64,000 bases of DNA, taken from assembly GCF_000499845.2 (NCBI RefSeq), contig NC_023758.2:37900108-37964107 (forward strand), read 5' to 3'. A program made the translations under genes and the position numbers. Below the pieces are notes generated by a model. It was not told where the DNA came from and ran no database searches. It saw nothing but the letters and a program-made list of their open reading frames with translations. This stretch comes from Phaseolus vulgaris. Lineage: Eukaryota > Streptophyta > Magnoliopsida > Fabales > Fabaceae. Shown piece by piece: positions 36,094 to 46,528 of this stretch; the first letter of the stretch is position 1; every line of letters begins with the position of its first letter.

Positions 36094-36980
36094 CATTCCC
36101 AACACTCCCACCACCGCTACCATTACCACTGCCACTACCCTCAGTGCCTTTTGTTTGCAACCTCCCCGTACTGCCCTGGCTGATCAGGTGTTCACCACCA
36201 CCACCCTCTTCAGCCACCACTACCCCCTAAACTAAAGGATACTCTCCTTGAACATCCCCTTCAGCCACCACTATCCCCTAAACTAAAGAATACTCTCCTT
36301 TCCGTTCAACTCTCCCTCTCATCACCTTCTTTCCTTCATATCTAATAAATCATTGGGGCAATGTAATAAATAATATATATTTCACTCTTACTTTATCTTC
36401 AATGCTCTTTCTTTTCTCTTCCACATGCTTTTTTTCTTTTCTCCAATTCCACTCTACCTCTATCTTCTGCTTTACCTTCATCTGCTATTTTTAACATTTC
36501 CCAACGTAATTTACCATGCAACCATTTATTAGTAACGTCCAATTATCCCACCGTAGAAAAAATAAATCAAGTTCATCCAAAATATGTTAGAATAGTATAC
36601 AATATAAAATTGATGATTAATAGTTTACGTTTTTAACGTTAAACTAACCATAATTAGATATAGCAAAATAAAAAACGATTATAAAATATTGAGAATTTAA
36701 AGCTAACATATATTTACGAATATGTATTAAGAAAATATTAAAATTACAAGATTTATATTTCTCAAAATTTTATTTTTTAAATAATTTACTTCATTTTACG
36801 CAGATATAATTAATTTGACTGTTTCATAATTTAATTAATTTTTATTTATATTAATCAAGGCTTATAATAGTGTTACCAGAAAGAAAAAAAATGTCATACT
36901 ATATTAGTTAGGGGGCGGGGAGCCACTGTTACCCCACTTAGAGGGTTCGAATCTCTCTCTTTCCGTTGATATTTTGGTCC
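36094..36980. repeat. Segment A, right part (duplicate of 54085-54895)
   Basis: Covers the 3' end of peptide gene A and its downstream DNA, colinear with copy B to about 54895 and with copy C to about 62648. The end of the coding region plus stop (CAGCCACCACTACCCCCTAA) is repeated once in the 3' UTR in A, B and C. Confidence 0.88.
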
Positions 36981-36990
36981 TTTGTACGGG
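36900..36990 (+). other. B-box-like sequence, possible degraded tRNA-derived repeat
   Basis: GGTTCGAATCTC at about 36947 matches a pol III B box. No convincing A box or tRNA fold was found upstream. The same stretch in copy B (54820-54880) is further degraded. Confidence 0.3.
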
Positions 36991-38180
36991 AACACTTACA
37001 AAACTTCATTATTTTTTTATTTATTATAATTTTTTTTTCTTTTTCAACTATAGTATTTTAAGATATTAAGATAAGATTGCTGGGCTTCTTAATGGTTTTA
37101 TGTCGCTCCCTTAATTAATTCTGGTCCAGTGGATTGATTTGATGAATGGAATTAGTCGTGCGGTAATTGGTGTCAGCAGCAGGAATTTGGTAGAAAGTTA
37201 GGGAGTTGGAAAGAAAAGAAGTTATGCTTTTATGGCAATTGCTGAATCAAGCAAAACTTGGTTTTGAATGCTGAATCAATTTAAAGCAATTTAGAACCTG
37301 GCTGGTTTCCAGTCAAGAAGCTGATGTTGATGAACGTGATGGGATTGCTCAAGCCAATCTGTAGATAAAACAGTATTAGAAGAATGCATATGATGAAGGC
37401 AGATTTAGCAAGAAGAAGGTGATCTTGATGGCAGATATGGCAGTAGGTGTTGGGCCGGCTCAAGCAGATGCTATAAGTTCTCCCTTGGAACCACTTAATC
37501 AAACAAGATGTTTGGTATGGCAAGGTGCGAGGACCTGATTTTAGTGCTTAATAATGCAGCGTCTGAAGCCGAATTTGTGTAAGGAATATAGGTTATCATT
37601 GATCAAAGGCACAGAAAGGAAAGGGAGATGCAAATCGCTGCTTTATTAAGCAGTTCAGGGTATTTTAGTGCCAAGTTTATGCAGTTTTGCTGCATAATTC
37701 TGCAGCAATAGTGGCAATTCAAAAACTGTTGTTCATGGTTGAAATTGTTGGTTTTGTTGTCTTTGTTATTCGTGTGGGTGTTGGTTTTTATGTAAGAGTT
37801 GTGACACCTTTAAATTGTTCCCGTTAATTAAACTATGGAGTGAAGTCTATTCTTAAAATTCTATATGAATAGGTATAATTTACCTATGTCTCCTTTTTGT
37901 TAATATATGAATTTTGGTCTAGTTTTTTCTTAGTTTATTTATTTTTTATTTTTAATGATATTTTGTTCGTGTGATGGTAGATGATTGTTGTTACTTGAGG
38001 TATCATCATGACTAAGATGTCAAGTTGCATAATGATGCCTAACATAAAAGTTTTATAAAAAAATATGGGATGATTAAGTTAAAATTCATGATAAAAAAAT
38101 AAAAGCAAAGAGAAACAAATTTAAGCACATCATTTTCATATGTAGCAAACTTAAAAATTATGAATATGAATCAAAATTGT
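36991..38180. other. Unannotated intergenic DNA
   Basis: The sequence at 37090-37700 is less AT-rich than its surroundings but has no long open frame and no motif that I recognise. It may be an old transposon fragment or a noncoding transcript. Confidence 0.3.
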
Positions 38181-38183
38181 AGA

Positions 38184-38650
38184 GTGATGGGCCTGGACCT
38201 GGCGTATGGTATATGAATTTTCATCTGATCTTTAATGGCAGAGGACGTTCATACGTTAAGTATCATGTGTTAATTAGACTTAATCATTCTTAATGGCTCA
38301 ATAAAGGTAGAATCGGACTACATTACGTAGGATATGGCCAATCAGAGGGAACATCAACAAGGAGATCTATCTTTTACACACTTATCCTAGACCACTTGGA
38401 GAGGTTCTAGGGCTAGGTTACAACTCGGACTACATAAATGATGATCTAATACACAACACAAGGAGTACTTCCAACTCATATTTTATACTATACTCATTAT
38501 ATTTGATGCTCTTACTGACTTGAACGTCGGAGTGTCATCGCAGGTGGAGTCCCCTCATTCCCTGGAAGCTAAATCACTAAAGCTAGAAGGGAGACCACTA
38601 GAAGCTCACCCGGATTCCGACCGACCTCAAGTTGGCTAGAACAAAAACAT
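38184..38650 (+). mobile_element. Gypsy-LTR-like fragment
   Basis: Contains TGACTTGAACGTCGGAGTGT followed by CATCGCAGGTGGAGTCCCC, the same R/U5-type signature as at 30345 and 63090. No coding region is attached, so it is a solo or truncated LTR. Exact ends and target duplication were not found. Confidence 0.5.
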
Positions 38651-38737
38651 AATTAATTATTTTGCACAATTAAGAGGATTGAAAATCATATTCGCAACTA
38701 CCCTTAGATGTACCATATTCTCACCTTTGAATACTAG

Positions 38738-38917
38738 TGTTAGATATTATTAGATATAATTAGATATTATTTGATATTATGAGATATTATAGATATTGTT
38801 AGATATCTCATATTTATGTAATGGGCTTAACCCATATGTTTCTTTTCCTATATAAACATAACCCTATGTGTTCAATACACACAAGGGATTTACCCTATTC
38901 TTTCTTTTCCTTTAATA
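38738..38917 (+). repeat. 5' LTR of the 39-kb copia element
   Basis: 180 bp, starting TGTTAGATATT and ending TTTAATA. Unusual tandem GATATTAT-type repeats occupy the first 90 bp. TATATAAAC at about 38853 may be the LTR TATA box. Confidence 0.9.
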
Positions 38918-39222
38918 TGGCATCTAGAGCATAAGGTTAGGGTTTAGGGTTCAATTTTTATTGGTGAACCCACTATTCACTGGAATTTTCCAGCCACCGC
39001 CCCACTGTCTCACCGGAGCTACCACTACCTCGCCGGACCCGCCGCCGGAGCCTGCCACTATGGCTTCTTCCACTGCCACTACCACTGTGGCCAGGTAAAC
39101 ACACCACTGATACCCCAGGCCAGACTGCTATTTTCAATGAATTTCTTAAATGGTATGAGGAATAAATCTTTTTTCTCTTCCCTATCTACTACGGGTTATT
39201 TACCTTCGGTTACCATGGCCAA

Positions 39223-39748
39223 TGGATAAAACGCGAATTATATACGGATTATTACATACGGATCAAAATTCGTATGTAAAATCAACATTACATACGGATA
39301 TTTACATACGGATTCGAACACAGGTTCCTTCACTAACTAGGGAAAATTTAACCACTACAACAATCAACTTCTTTTGTATTATTATGATTTTTATTATACT
39401 TATTATTAATAATAATACTAATAATATTAATAATATTAATAACATTAATAATATTAATAACATTAATAATATTAATAACATTAATAATATTAATAACATT
39501 AATAATATTAATAACATTAATAATATTAATAACATTAATAATATTAATAACATTAATAATATTAATAATAAAGATTTTTTTTTTTGCATTACATACGGAT
39601 AAATCTGTATGTAATTACATACGGATATTACATACGGATTTTTTCATATATAGTTACATACAGATTCTGGATCCGTATGTAACGCTTACCTACGACAGTT
39701 TTACATACGGATTTTTGCTGTATGTAATTCCAATTTTTCTTGTAGTGT
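39223..39748. mobile_element. Non-autonomous element nested in the copia protease region
   Basis: Repeated ACATACGGAT/ATCCGTATGTAA subterminal motifs lie in both orientations around an ATT-type microsatellite. The right end reads TTTTTCTTGTAGTG, a CACTACAAGAAAAA terminus as in the large CACTA element. The left end lacks this terminus and appears truncated. On the minus strand a tRNA-like pair is visible: TGTAGTGGTTAA and, about 32 bases on, GTTCGAATCC. Confidence 0.65.
39400..39580. repeat. ATTAATAAC-type microsatellite
   Basis: More than ten regular copies of the 15-bp unit AATATTAATAACATT. It gives spurious Asn/Ile and Leu/Met open frames on the two strands. Confidence 0.9.
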
Positions 39749-39759
39749 TATCCATTAGT

Positions 39760-41985
39760 CATCTCACCCGTTCCCTTGATTGTGTTATTTCTTTTACCAA
39801 AGATTTTGTTACTTTACAGGACCGGAGTTCGGGACAGATGATTGGCACTGGATGTGAGTCTCATGGACTTTATCAACTACAGATCTCTGCACATGTTGGC
39901 GCAATTATGGATTCTCCATCTCTCATTCATGCTCGGTTGGGTCATCCTAGTCTTGCCAAGATGCAGCAGCTTGTTCCAAGTTTGTCTAATGTGTCTACTT
40001 TATCGTGTGAGTCGTGTCAATTAGGGAAGCACATTCGTAGTTCGTTTCCTAGTAGTGTCTCACAACGTGCATCATCTCCTTTTGCCTTAGTTCGTTCTGA
40101 CATTTGGGGACCAAGTCGTATTAAGTCTAATTTGGGATTTCAGTATTTTGTTACTTTTATTGATGATTATTCAAGATGTACTTGGGTATTTTTAATGAAA
40201 AACTGTTCTGAGTTGTTTTCTATATTTCAAATATTTTACAATGAAATTAAAAATCAATTTGGAATTTCCATCCGAATTTTGCGCAGTGATAATGGACGTG
40301 AGTATCTTTCTCATTCTTTTAAAAATTTTATGGGTTCTCATGGTATTCTTCATCAAACTTCATGTGCTTATACGCCTCAACAAAATGGAGTAGCTGAGCG
40401 CAAGAATATACATCTTGTTGAAACAACTCGTACTATTTTAATCCATGGTGATGTTCCTCAGCGTTTTTGGGGTGATGCTATTCTTAGTGCATGTTATCTC
40501 ATTAATCGCATGCCATCTTCAGTTTTAGATAACAAAATTCCTCATTCTATTTTATTTCCACATGACCCTCTCCACTCTTTACCTCCCAAAGTTTTTGGGT
40601 CCACATGTTTTGTTCATAATTTTAGTCTTAGTCTTGATAAATTATCTCCTAAGTCACACAAATGTGTCTTTTTAGGGTTCACTAGATCACAAAAAGGATA
40701 TAAATGTTTCTCACCTTCTTTAAACCGTTATTTTATTTCAGCAGATGTCACCTTCAGTGAATCTTCCCTTTATTTTAAGTTTTGTCCTTCTCCCTCAATT
40801 TCTTCATCTAATCAAGTGAATATTCCTCTTGTTGTGCCTAGTGCACCTAACGATTCACCACCGCCACCAACTCTTCAGGTGTATAGTCGTCGTCAAACAT
40901 CTCATCGTCCATCAGCAGACTCTATTCCGGTGCCAACACCTCATCCCCCTCTGGCTCCTACAGTTGAACCTCTGACTGTTGAACCTGATCTTCCTATTGC
41001 TATCCGTAAAGGTATATGTTCTACTCGTAATCCCTCTCCATATTATACTGCTTTGAGTTACCATAGACTATCTCAACCCTTTTATACCTGCCTTTCGTCT
41101 ATTTCTTCTGTATCCATTCCAAAATCTGTAGGTGATGCCTTAGCTCATCCTGGTTGGCGTCAGGCCATGCTTGATGAAATGAATGCGCTTCAGAATAATG
41201 GAACTTGGGAACTTGTTCCTTTACCATCTAGGAAATCTGTTGTTGGTTGCAGGTGGATTTTTGCTATCAAAGTTGGTCCTGATGGTACTATTGATCGTCT
41301 CAAAGCTCGTCTTGTGGCTAAGGGTTATACCCAAATTTTTGGTTTAGACTATGATGATACTTTTTCTCCAGTAGCAAAGATGGCCTCTGTTCGCTTATCC
41401 ATAGCTATGGTTGCTCTTCAACAATGGCCTCTTTATCAACTGGATGTTAAAAATGCTTTTCTTAATGGGGATTTGCAGGAAGAAATTTATATGGAGCAAC
41501 CTCCCGGTTTTGTTGCTCAGGGGGAGTCTTCTGGATTGGTATGTCGTCTTCGCAAATCCTTATATGGCCTCAAGCAATCTCCTAGGGCTTGGTTTGGAAA
41601 ATTTAGAAATGTTGTTCAACAATTTGGTATGACTTGCAGTGAAGGAGATCGTTCAATTTTTTATCGTCACTCGAGTGCTGGGTGTATCTATCTTGTAGTA
41701 TATGTTGATGACATTGTTCTTACAGGCAGTGATCACCATGGCATCTCACAAGTAAAACAACACCTTTGTCAACACTTTCAGACCAAAGATCTTGGCAAAC
41801 TCAGATATTTCTTGGGGATTAAGGTAGCACAATCCAATACTAGTATTGTTATCTCTCAAAGAAAATACACATTAGATATTTTGGAGGAAATTGGGTTGAT
41901 GAATTCGAAATCTGTTGATACTCCCATGGATCCCAATGTCAAGCTTTTACCCAATCAGGGGGAGATCCTGAGAAGTACAGGAGAT
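39760..41985 (+). pseudogene. Copia integrase-reverse transcriptase, long open frame
   Basis: A frame of over 700 codons without stops carries the GAG-pre-integrase region (HARLGHPSLAKM, CESCQLGKH), the integrase core (DIWGPS, FIDDYSRCTWVFLM, SDNGREYLS, YTPQQNGVAERKN), the integrase C-terminal region and most of the reverse transcriptase (WELVPLPS, VKNAFLNGDLQEEIYMEQPPG in part, LYGLKQSPRAWF, the catalytic YVDDIV). All visible catalytic residues are present. It ends at a frameshift after a run of G at about 41957. Gag and a complete protease are missing, so this is a non-autonomous copy. Confidence 0.88.
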
Positions 41986-42600
41986 TAGTTGGAAAATTGA
42001 ACTATCTCACAGTTACTCGCCCTGATATTTCCTTTGCAGTCAGTGTGGTGAGTCAATTTCTTAATTCTCCATGTGAAGATCATTGGAATGCAGTCATTCG
42101 TATAGTGAAGTACATTAAAGGCTCTCCTGGAAAAGGTTTGTTATATGGTCATAATAACCATACTAAAGTCATTTGTTATTCAGATGCTGATTTGGCAGGA
42201 TCTCCATCTGATAGAAGATCAACTTCTGGTTATTGTGTCTCCATTGGTGATAACTTGATCTCTTGGAAGAGCAAGAAACAAAGTGTTGTGGCAAGATCTA
42301 ATGCAGAAGCAGAAACAGTTACTTAAAGAATTGCAATTTGGAGAGGTTACTCAAATGACACTTATATGTGATAATCAGGCTGCTCTTCATATTAGCTCAA
42401 ATCCAGTTTTTCATGAAAGGACAAAACATATTGAGATTGATTGTCATTTCATTTGAGAAAAGATTATATCGAGAGATATCAAGACTGAGTTTGTTAATTC
42501 AAATAATCAATTAGCAGATATTTTCACTAAACCCTTACGAGGGCCTAGGATTGATTACATTTGTAACAAGCTGGGTACATATGATCTATATGCACCAGCT
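41986..42600 (+). pseudogene. Copia RT end and RNase H remnant
   Basis: In the shifted frame [12 protein letters not shown] and the RNase H motifs [12 protein letters not shown] and RRSTSGYC can be read. At about 42318 the frame breaks and some 15 codons are missing before [19 protein letters not shown] and HIEIDCHF follow, then a stop replaces the expected Arg codon. Confidence 0.82.
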
Positions 42601-42610
42601 TGAGGGGGAG

Positions 42611-42800
42611 TGTTAGATATTATTAGATATAATTAGATATTATTTGATATTATGAGATATTATGAGATATTATAGATATTGTTAGATATCTCATATTTAT
42701 GTAATGGGCTTAGCCCATATGTTTCTTTTCCTATATAAACATAACCCTATGTGTTCAATACACACATGGGATTTACCCTATTCTTTCTTTTTCTTTAATA
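42611..42800 (+). repeat. 3' LTR of the 39-kb copia element
   Basis: 190 bp. It has one extra copy of a 10-bp ATTATGAGAT unit relative to the 5' LTR. Confidence 0.9.
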
Positions 42801-42805
42801 ACTAG

Positions 42806-43662
42806 CAAGGCATTCTCAATTTGATTTAAGTCATTGAGTTGCATTTAAGCTATAACCTCTCTTTCCTGATAAAAAATAATAATCTCTCACCTAATAAACT
42901 TACACTGAGCAATAAACATACGAAATGTATGAACTAATTAAAAAAAACACTCGTTAAAGAACTCTTAAGTATACATAATTTAGTTTATAATGTAATTATC
43001 AATCTACTATTTTATTGAGATACACATGTGAATTTTTGTGCAATAAGCAGAACCACGCAATAGTATGATCAGTTAGAGATATCATAAGTAATTCTCAGTA
43101 ACGTCTGCATTCATTAAACTATTCGTATAATTATAAGTGATAGAATAGTAATAATTGACAAGAAACATAGAAAAAAAATAGCAAGAAATAAATCATAAAT
43201 AAGTTCAAGAGAAGATTAAAAAGCAAAATCACTTGTATTTTTTAAGAGATTTTAGAAAGAATGTCCTAGAATTCCCTAAAAGTAGAAGGTGGACAACCAA
43301 AGATTGAAAATACACGCAAAAAGGTTGTAACATAACTTCTTTCAACATGTCACTTTTAACCTCATATACATTTCAAGTCCATGCACATGTAACTTTTAAG
43401 AGCATGAAAATGTTATAATTACTTTACATGTCTCTCCAACTTCTTGGATGTCCCATATGAGTTAAGATATTACTTTATTTAACTTTGTATAACAATAAAA
43501 TTAATGTTCACATTAAGTTTAATGATTACCTCAATATAGTCATTAGGTTCTGTATAATCATTAACTTAATGTAATCGTAATAGTTTTGTGTTTACACTCG
43601 AAATTATCCATTTCTAAGTCTATAAATAAAAGTTCTCTCTATTGTAAATTTCACACTTAAAT
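42806..43662. other. AT-rich intergenic DNA
   Basis: No gene or element recognised. Confidence 0.4.
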
Positions 43663-43672
43663 ATTGAATATA

Positions 43673-44128
43673 GGATAAATAGTAAATTCAATACAACAAG
43701 TATTAACATATTTTTTTAATACAATACAAAAAAGAAAATTCTTAGGACAAAATTTTAATTTCGTTAGTTTTCTTTGAACTCTGTTAATGGTTAAGGTAAT
43801 TGAGTATGTGTTCGGTTCTTAATAATGGTCACATATATGTTTATTAAAGAGAAAACTCTTGTAGGAATCACTAAGGATTTTAAATTTAAAAAGTAAAAAA
43901 TAAAGGGTAAAAGACTCCCTTCAAAGATTATTGCATATTAACATTAATTTTTCCTTTAACAAACACAAAATGACAATTATTACTAAAGACCAAAAAATTG
44001 TTCAATTACTTCAACCATTAACGGAGTTCAAACAAAATTAACAGAATTAAGATTTTTTATGCTAAGACTATTCTCTTTTTTTTTCTTATTGTATGTCAAT
44101 ACTTGTTGTACTGAAATGACTATTTACG
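43673..44128. mobile_element. MULE-type MITE with 10-bp target duplication
   Basis: Long inverted repeats: GGATAAATAGTAAATTCAAT on the left and CGTAAATAGTCATTTCAGTA as the reverse complement of the right, then a common ACAACAAGTATT(A/G)ACATA. The inverted similarity continues inward (TTAATTTCGTTAGTTTTC opposite AAAATTAACAGAATTAAG). Flanking direct repeats ATTGAATATA (43663-43672, 44129-44138) have the length expected of Mutator-like elements. No coding capacity. Confidence 0.75.
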
Positions 44129-44469
44129 ATTGAATATAATTTAGCTTTGTAAAAATATTTCGTGTGTCATGAGAGTGTGAAATCTTGTACATTGGTTCTT
44201 ATATTAAAGATGTTCTTCAAGTGGTGAATCTTCATTGCACATCCTTGGAATTCTCTCTAAGGTCGTGTGTTCTTCCCTCTTCTCACCTTTTATCCATTTT
44301 GTATTTTCTTTTGCAAACTTGTTGTACTTTTTTTCTTTGTTTTCATTTGATGTTATTACGAGCTTACTTCATCTCCCATGAAGTTTGATTCCTTTGCAAC
44401 ACCTCTTTGAGTTTATACGTTCTCCCTATTTTTAAAAGTTTAAATGTTTGGACCTTTATCATATTGTTA

Positions 44470-44660
44470 ATTTTTCTATTTGTCATACATTGGGGGAGGG
44501 GGTAATAGATGTGTTGATAAGTTGGCTAATATAGGCATTGATATTAGAGTAGATTTTGTTTCGCATGATCAATTACCTAATTTTATTTGTGTGGAATTTT
44601 TTAGAACCTGGTTTAGAATGTTGGAGCTTATGTTTTCTCAATTTGGACATGAGTTTGGTT
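44470..44660 (+). pseudogene. LINE reverse-transcriptase tail (RNase H-like) remnant
   Basis: An open stretch reads GGNRCVDKLANIGIDIRV followed by HDQLPNFI. It resembles the end of plant LINE ORF2, where an EGNRCADxLANxG motif near the C-terminus closes the RNase H domain. Only this end survives. The identification rests on one motif. Confidence 0.45.
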
Positions 44661-44699
44661 TGTCCCCGATGTTTGTTTGTACTCTCTTTTCTTTATTTT

Positions 44700-45411
44700 A
44701 ATGGTTAATTTTCCTACAAGTAGATGATTTTTTAGATTTAGGGTGTGAATCTAGTTGAGATTCTTCACTATCAAGGTTGGAAGATCTTGTTGTAAGGTGC
44801 ATCAGTTATCTTGTGACATAGATAAGGTGGGCTAAGTCAATTGAATTGTGGCCCTTGAGTTGTTATGCTTTTAAGTAAAAAAAGTTGTGCCTAACTATCA
44901 ATTATAGTTTTTAGTATAATGGTAAACGTTTAATCCAACAATTATTATTAGAGTCAAGGTATTATCAGTAGGGAGATATTGTTAGTTGCATCAATTATCA
45001 CATGATATCTAGGCTAGTTAGACCAAGCACACTTGAAGAGCTTGATTCCAAGCAAAACATTTATTAATAGAGAGATTATTCGAGGATGTATCAATTTTTC
45101 ATAATGTAAACAAAGTTGAGAATCAAAATTATAATTATAACCAACAAAATTCTTTTTATTAGAACCGTATCAAAACTATAATTATAACCAACCATTTTTT
45201 TTTATTATTATAACCGTTCAACCACCGTTAATAAAAAGAATCAAATTAATTTGTTGATACATTAATTAGGCAATTAAATTTATTATTATAATTAATAACT
45301 AATTTAAATATTAATTTAAAAATTAATTTTTAAATATATGTAAGCAAAGCCCACACCTATCAAGTGAAGGCAATTTGGGCTTGGAAGACCAAACCCAACC
45401 AGTGTCTGCTT
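44700..45411. other. Intergenic, no recognised feature
   Basis: AT-rich. Short repeats of CTATAATTATAACCAAC around 45125-45200 suggest an old element, but its ends could not be set. Confidence 0.35.
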
Positions 45412-45420
45412 TTGACTGTG

Positions 45421-45788
45421 GGCTGCTTCTTCCTGCACCTCCATACCTTCTTCTCTCACCTCCATAGATTTTCGTATTTCCAAAAATGCCCTTCTGTAAT
45501 ATTCCGGATTACATAATCCGGAAGTCATTTTTCAAATTTGTAATTAGCTTCCGGATTATATAATCCGGAAGTCTTTTTTCAAATGCATGATTACTTTCTG
45601 GATTACATAATCCGGAAGTCTTTTTTAACTTCCGGATTATGTAATCCGGAAGTCTTTTTTTAAATGCGTTTTCGGATTACATAATCCGGAAGTTATTCTA
45701 TGGGGTGGCACAAGAAGGATAAAAATGTATTTTCATGTTGTGTATGGAGGTGCCAGAAGAAGATATGGAGGTGCAGGAAGAAACAGTC
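45421..45788. mobile_element. MULE-type MITE carrying five palindromes, next to the sHSP promoter
   Basis: The terminal inverted repeat has GGCTGCTTCTTCCTGCACCT on the left and GACTGTTTCTTCCTGCACCT as the reverse complement of the right. The 9-bp target duplication TTGACTGTG lies at 45412-45420 and 45789-45797. The interior holds five copies of the near-perfect palindrome CTTCCGGATTATGTAATCCG (and its mirror half) separated by CTTTTTTCAAATGC-like spacers. It ends 13 bp before the first heat-shock element of the sHSP gene. Confidence 0.85.
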
Positions 45789-45800
45789 TTGACTGTGTAG

Positions 45801-45886
45801 TTCAGAATCTTCTAGTTGCGGACGAAGAAAGGCCAGAATGTCTCAAGACAATTCTAGTTTGAGAGAGAGTTTCAGGAACTATAAAT
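45801..45886 (+). promoter_or_regulatory. Heat-shock elements and TATA box of the sHSP gene
   Basis: GAATCTTC (45805-45812) and TTCAGGAA (45871-45878) fit the alternating nGAAn/nTTCn code bound by heat-shock factors. Weaker half-sites (CCAGAAT, ATTCTAG) lie between them. CTATAAAT (45879-45886) is a good TATA box immediately after the second element. The start codon lies 180 bp downstream. Confidence 0.7.
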
Positions 45887-46065
45887 TTACGCTATTCTGT
45901 AACTAAGATATTCTCGACTGTTCTACACTACTCTTCTACACAATTTAAATACCTCGTATGTCCAATCCACAGACATCAGAAATCAGTAGCAGTTTTGTCT
46001 GTACATTTATTCAAGCACGATTTGCAGAATTTCGACGTTCCATTACGATTCTGTGATTAGAGGAA

Positions 46066-46528
46066 ATGTCTCTGATTCCAAGTTTCTTGGGTGGTAGAAG
46101 GAGCAACCTTTTGGACCCTTTCTCCCTCGACGTCTGGGATCCCTTTAAGAATTTTCCTTTTCCCAATTTTCTCCTTCCTCAAAATTCAGCGTCTGTGAGC
46201 ACTGGAGTGGGATTGGAAGGAGACTCCAGAAGCACACGTGTTTGAAGCTGATATTCCTGGACTGAAGAAAGAGGAAGTGAAAGTAGAGATTCAAGATGGC
46301 AAAGTTCTTCAGATAAGCGGAGAGAGGAACATTGAGAAGGAAGACGAGAACGACACGTGGCATCGCGTGGAAAGAAGTAGTGGTAAGTTCTTGAGAAGGT
46401 TCAGATTGCCAGAAAATGCTAAAGTGGAACAAGTGAAGGCTTCCATGGAGAATGGGGTTCTCACTGTCACTCTTCCAAAGGAAGAGGTTAAAAAGCCTGA
46501 TGTTAGAGCCATAGAAATCTCTTCTTAA
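46066..46528 (+). pseudogene. Class I cytosolic small heat-shock protein, broken by one extra base
   Basis: The first frame starts [14 protein letters not shown] and [11 protein letters not shown], the class I sHSP N-terminus. It is lost at 46209-46211, where GTGGGATTGG has one G more than the family codons for VDW need, and stops at 46243. The second frame resumes with [17 protein letters not shown] and carries the full alpha-crystallin domain ([25 protein letters not shown], the GVLTVTLPK signature) to EISS at the stop. Without the extra base the length would be 153 residues, the usual size of 17.5-kDa chaperones. All else looks intact, so a very recent mutation or a sequencing error is possible. 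Confidence 0.9.

Larger units (their letters stand above)
28539..36230 (+). pseudogene. Peptide gene A: secreted Pro-rich protein split by a CACTA element
   Basis: The 5' part (28539-28707) encodes MGSECNRWMILWFVIAISFS, the family signal peptide, then AARHLMQT and a Pro/Leu-rich stretch. The ORF runs into the transposon at 28708 and stops at 28788-28790 after transposon-encoded residues. The 3' part resumes at 36094, reads more Pro/Leu repeats and ends CSPPPPSSATTTP at the stop at 36228-36230, matching gene B. Removing the element with one copy of the 3-bp target duplication leaves a single open frame, so the insertion appears to be the only disabling change. Confidence 0.88.
38738..42800 (+). 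mobile_element. Young Ty1/copia retrotransposon with internal deletion and a nested transposon
   Basis: LTRs at 38738-38917 and 42611-42800 differ by about three substitutions and one 10-bp tandem duplication. The 5-bp target duplication ACTAG lies at 38733-38737 and 42801-42805. Primer site TGGCATCTAGAGC at 38918, polypurine tract TTGAGGGGGAG at 42600-42610. Most of gag is deleted: the frame jumps from the gag N-terminus near 39160 to the protease-flanking LSTTGYLPSVTMANG. A microsatellite-bearing element (39223-39748) interrupts the protease region. A frameshift near 41955 and an RNase H deletion near 42325 also disable it. Confidence 0.93.

Noticed and set aside
35654..36220. Several overlapping open frames of 60-91 codons on both strands.
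   Set aside because: They run through the CACTA subterminal TGCGTGGGC repeats and across the transposon-gene junction, so they are by-products of the repeat.
36900..36990. Possible tRNA gene because of GGTTCGAATCTC.
   Set aside because: No A box or cloverleaf could be drawn upstream. The duplicate in copy B has lost the motif.
45480..45690. Five TTCCGGATTATGTAATCCGGAA palindromes considered as a CRISPR-like array.
   Set aside because: This is a plant nuclear context. The spacers are near-identical, and the whole block lies inside a MITE with inverted ends and a 9-bp target duplication.
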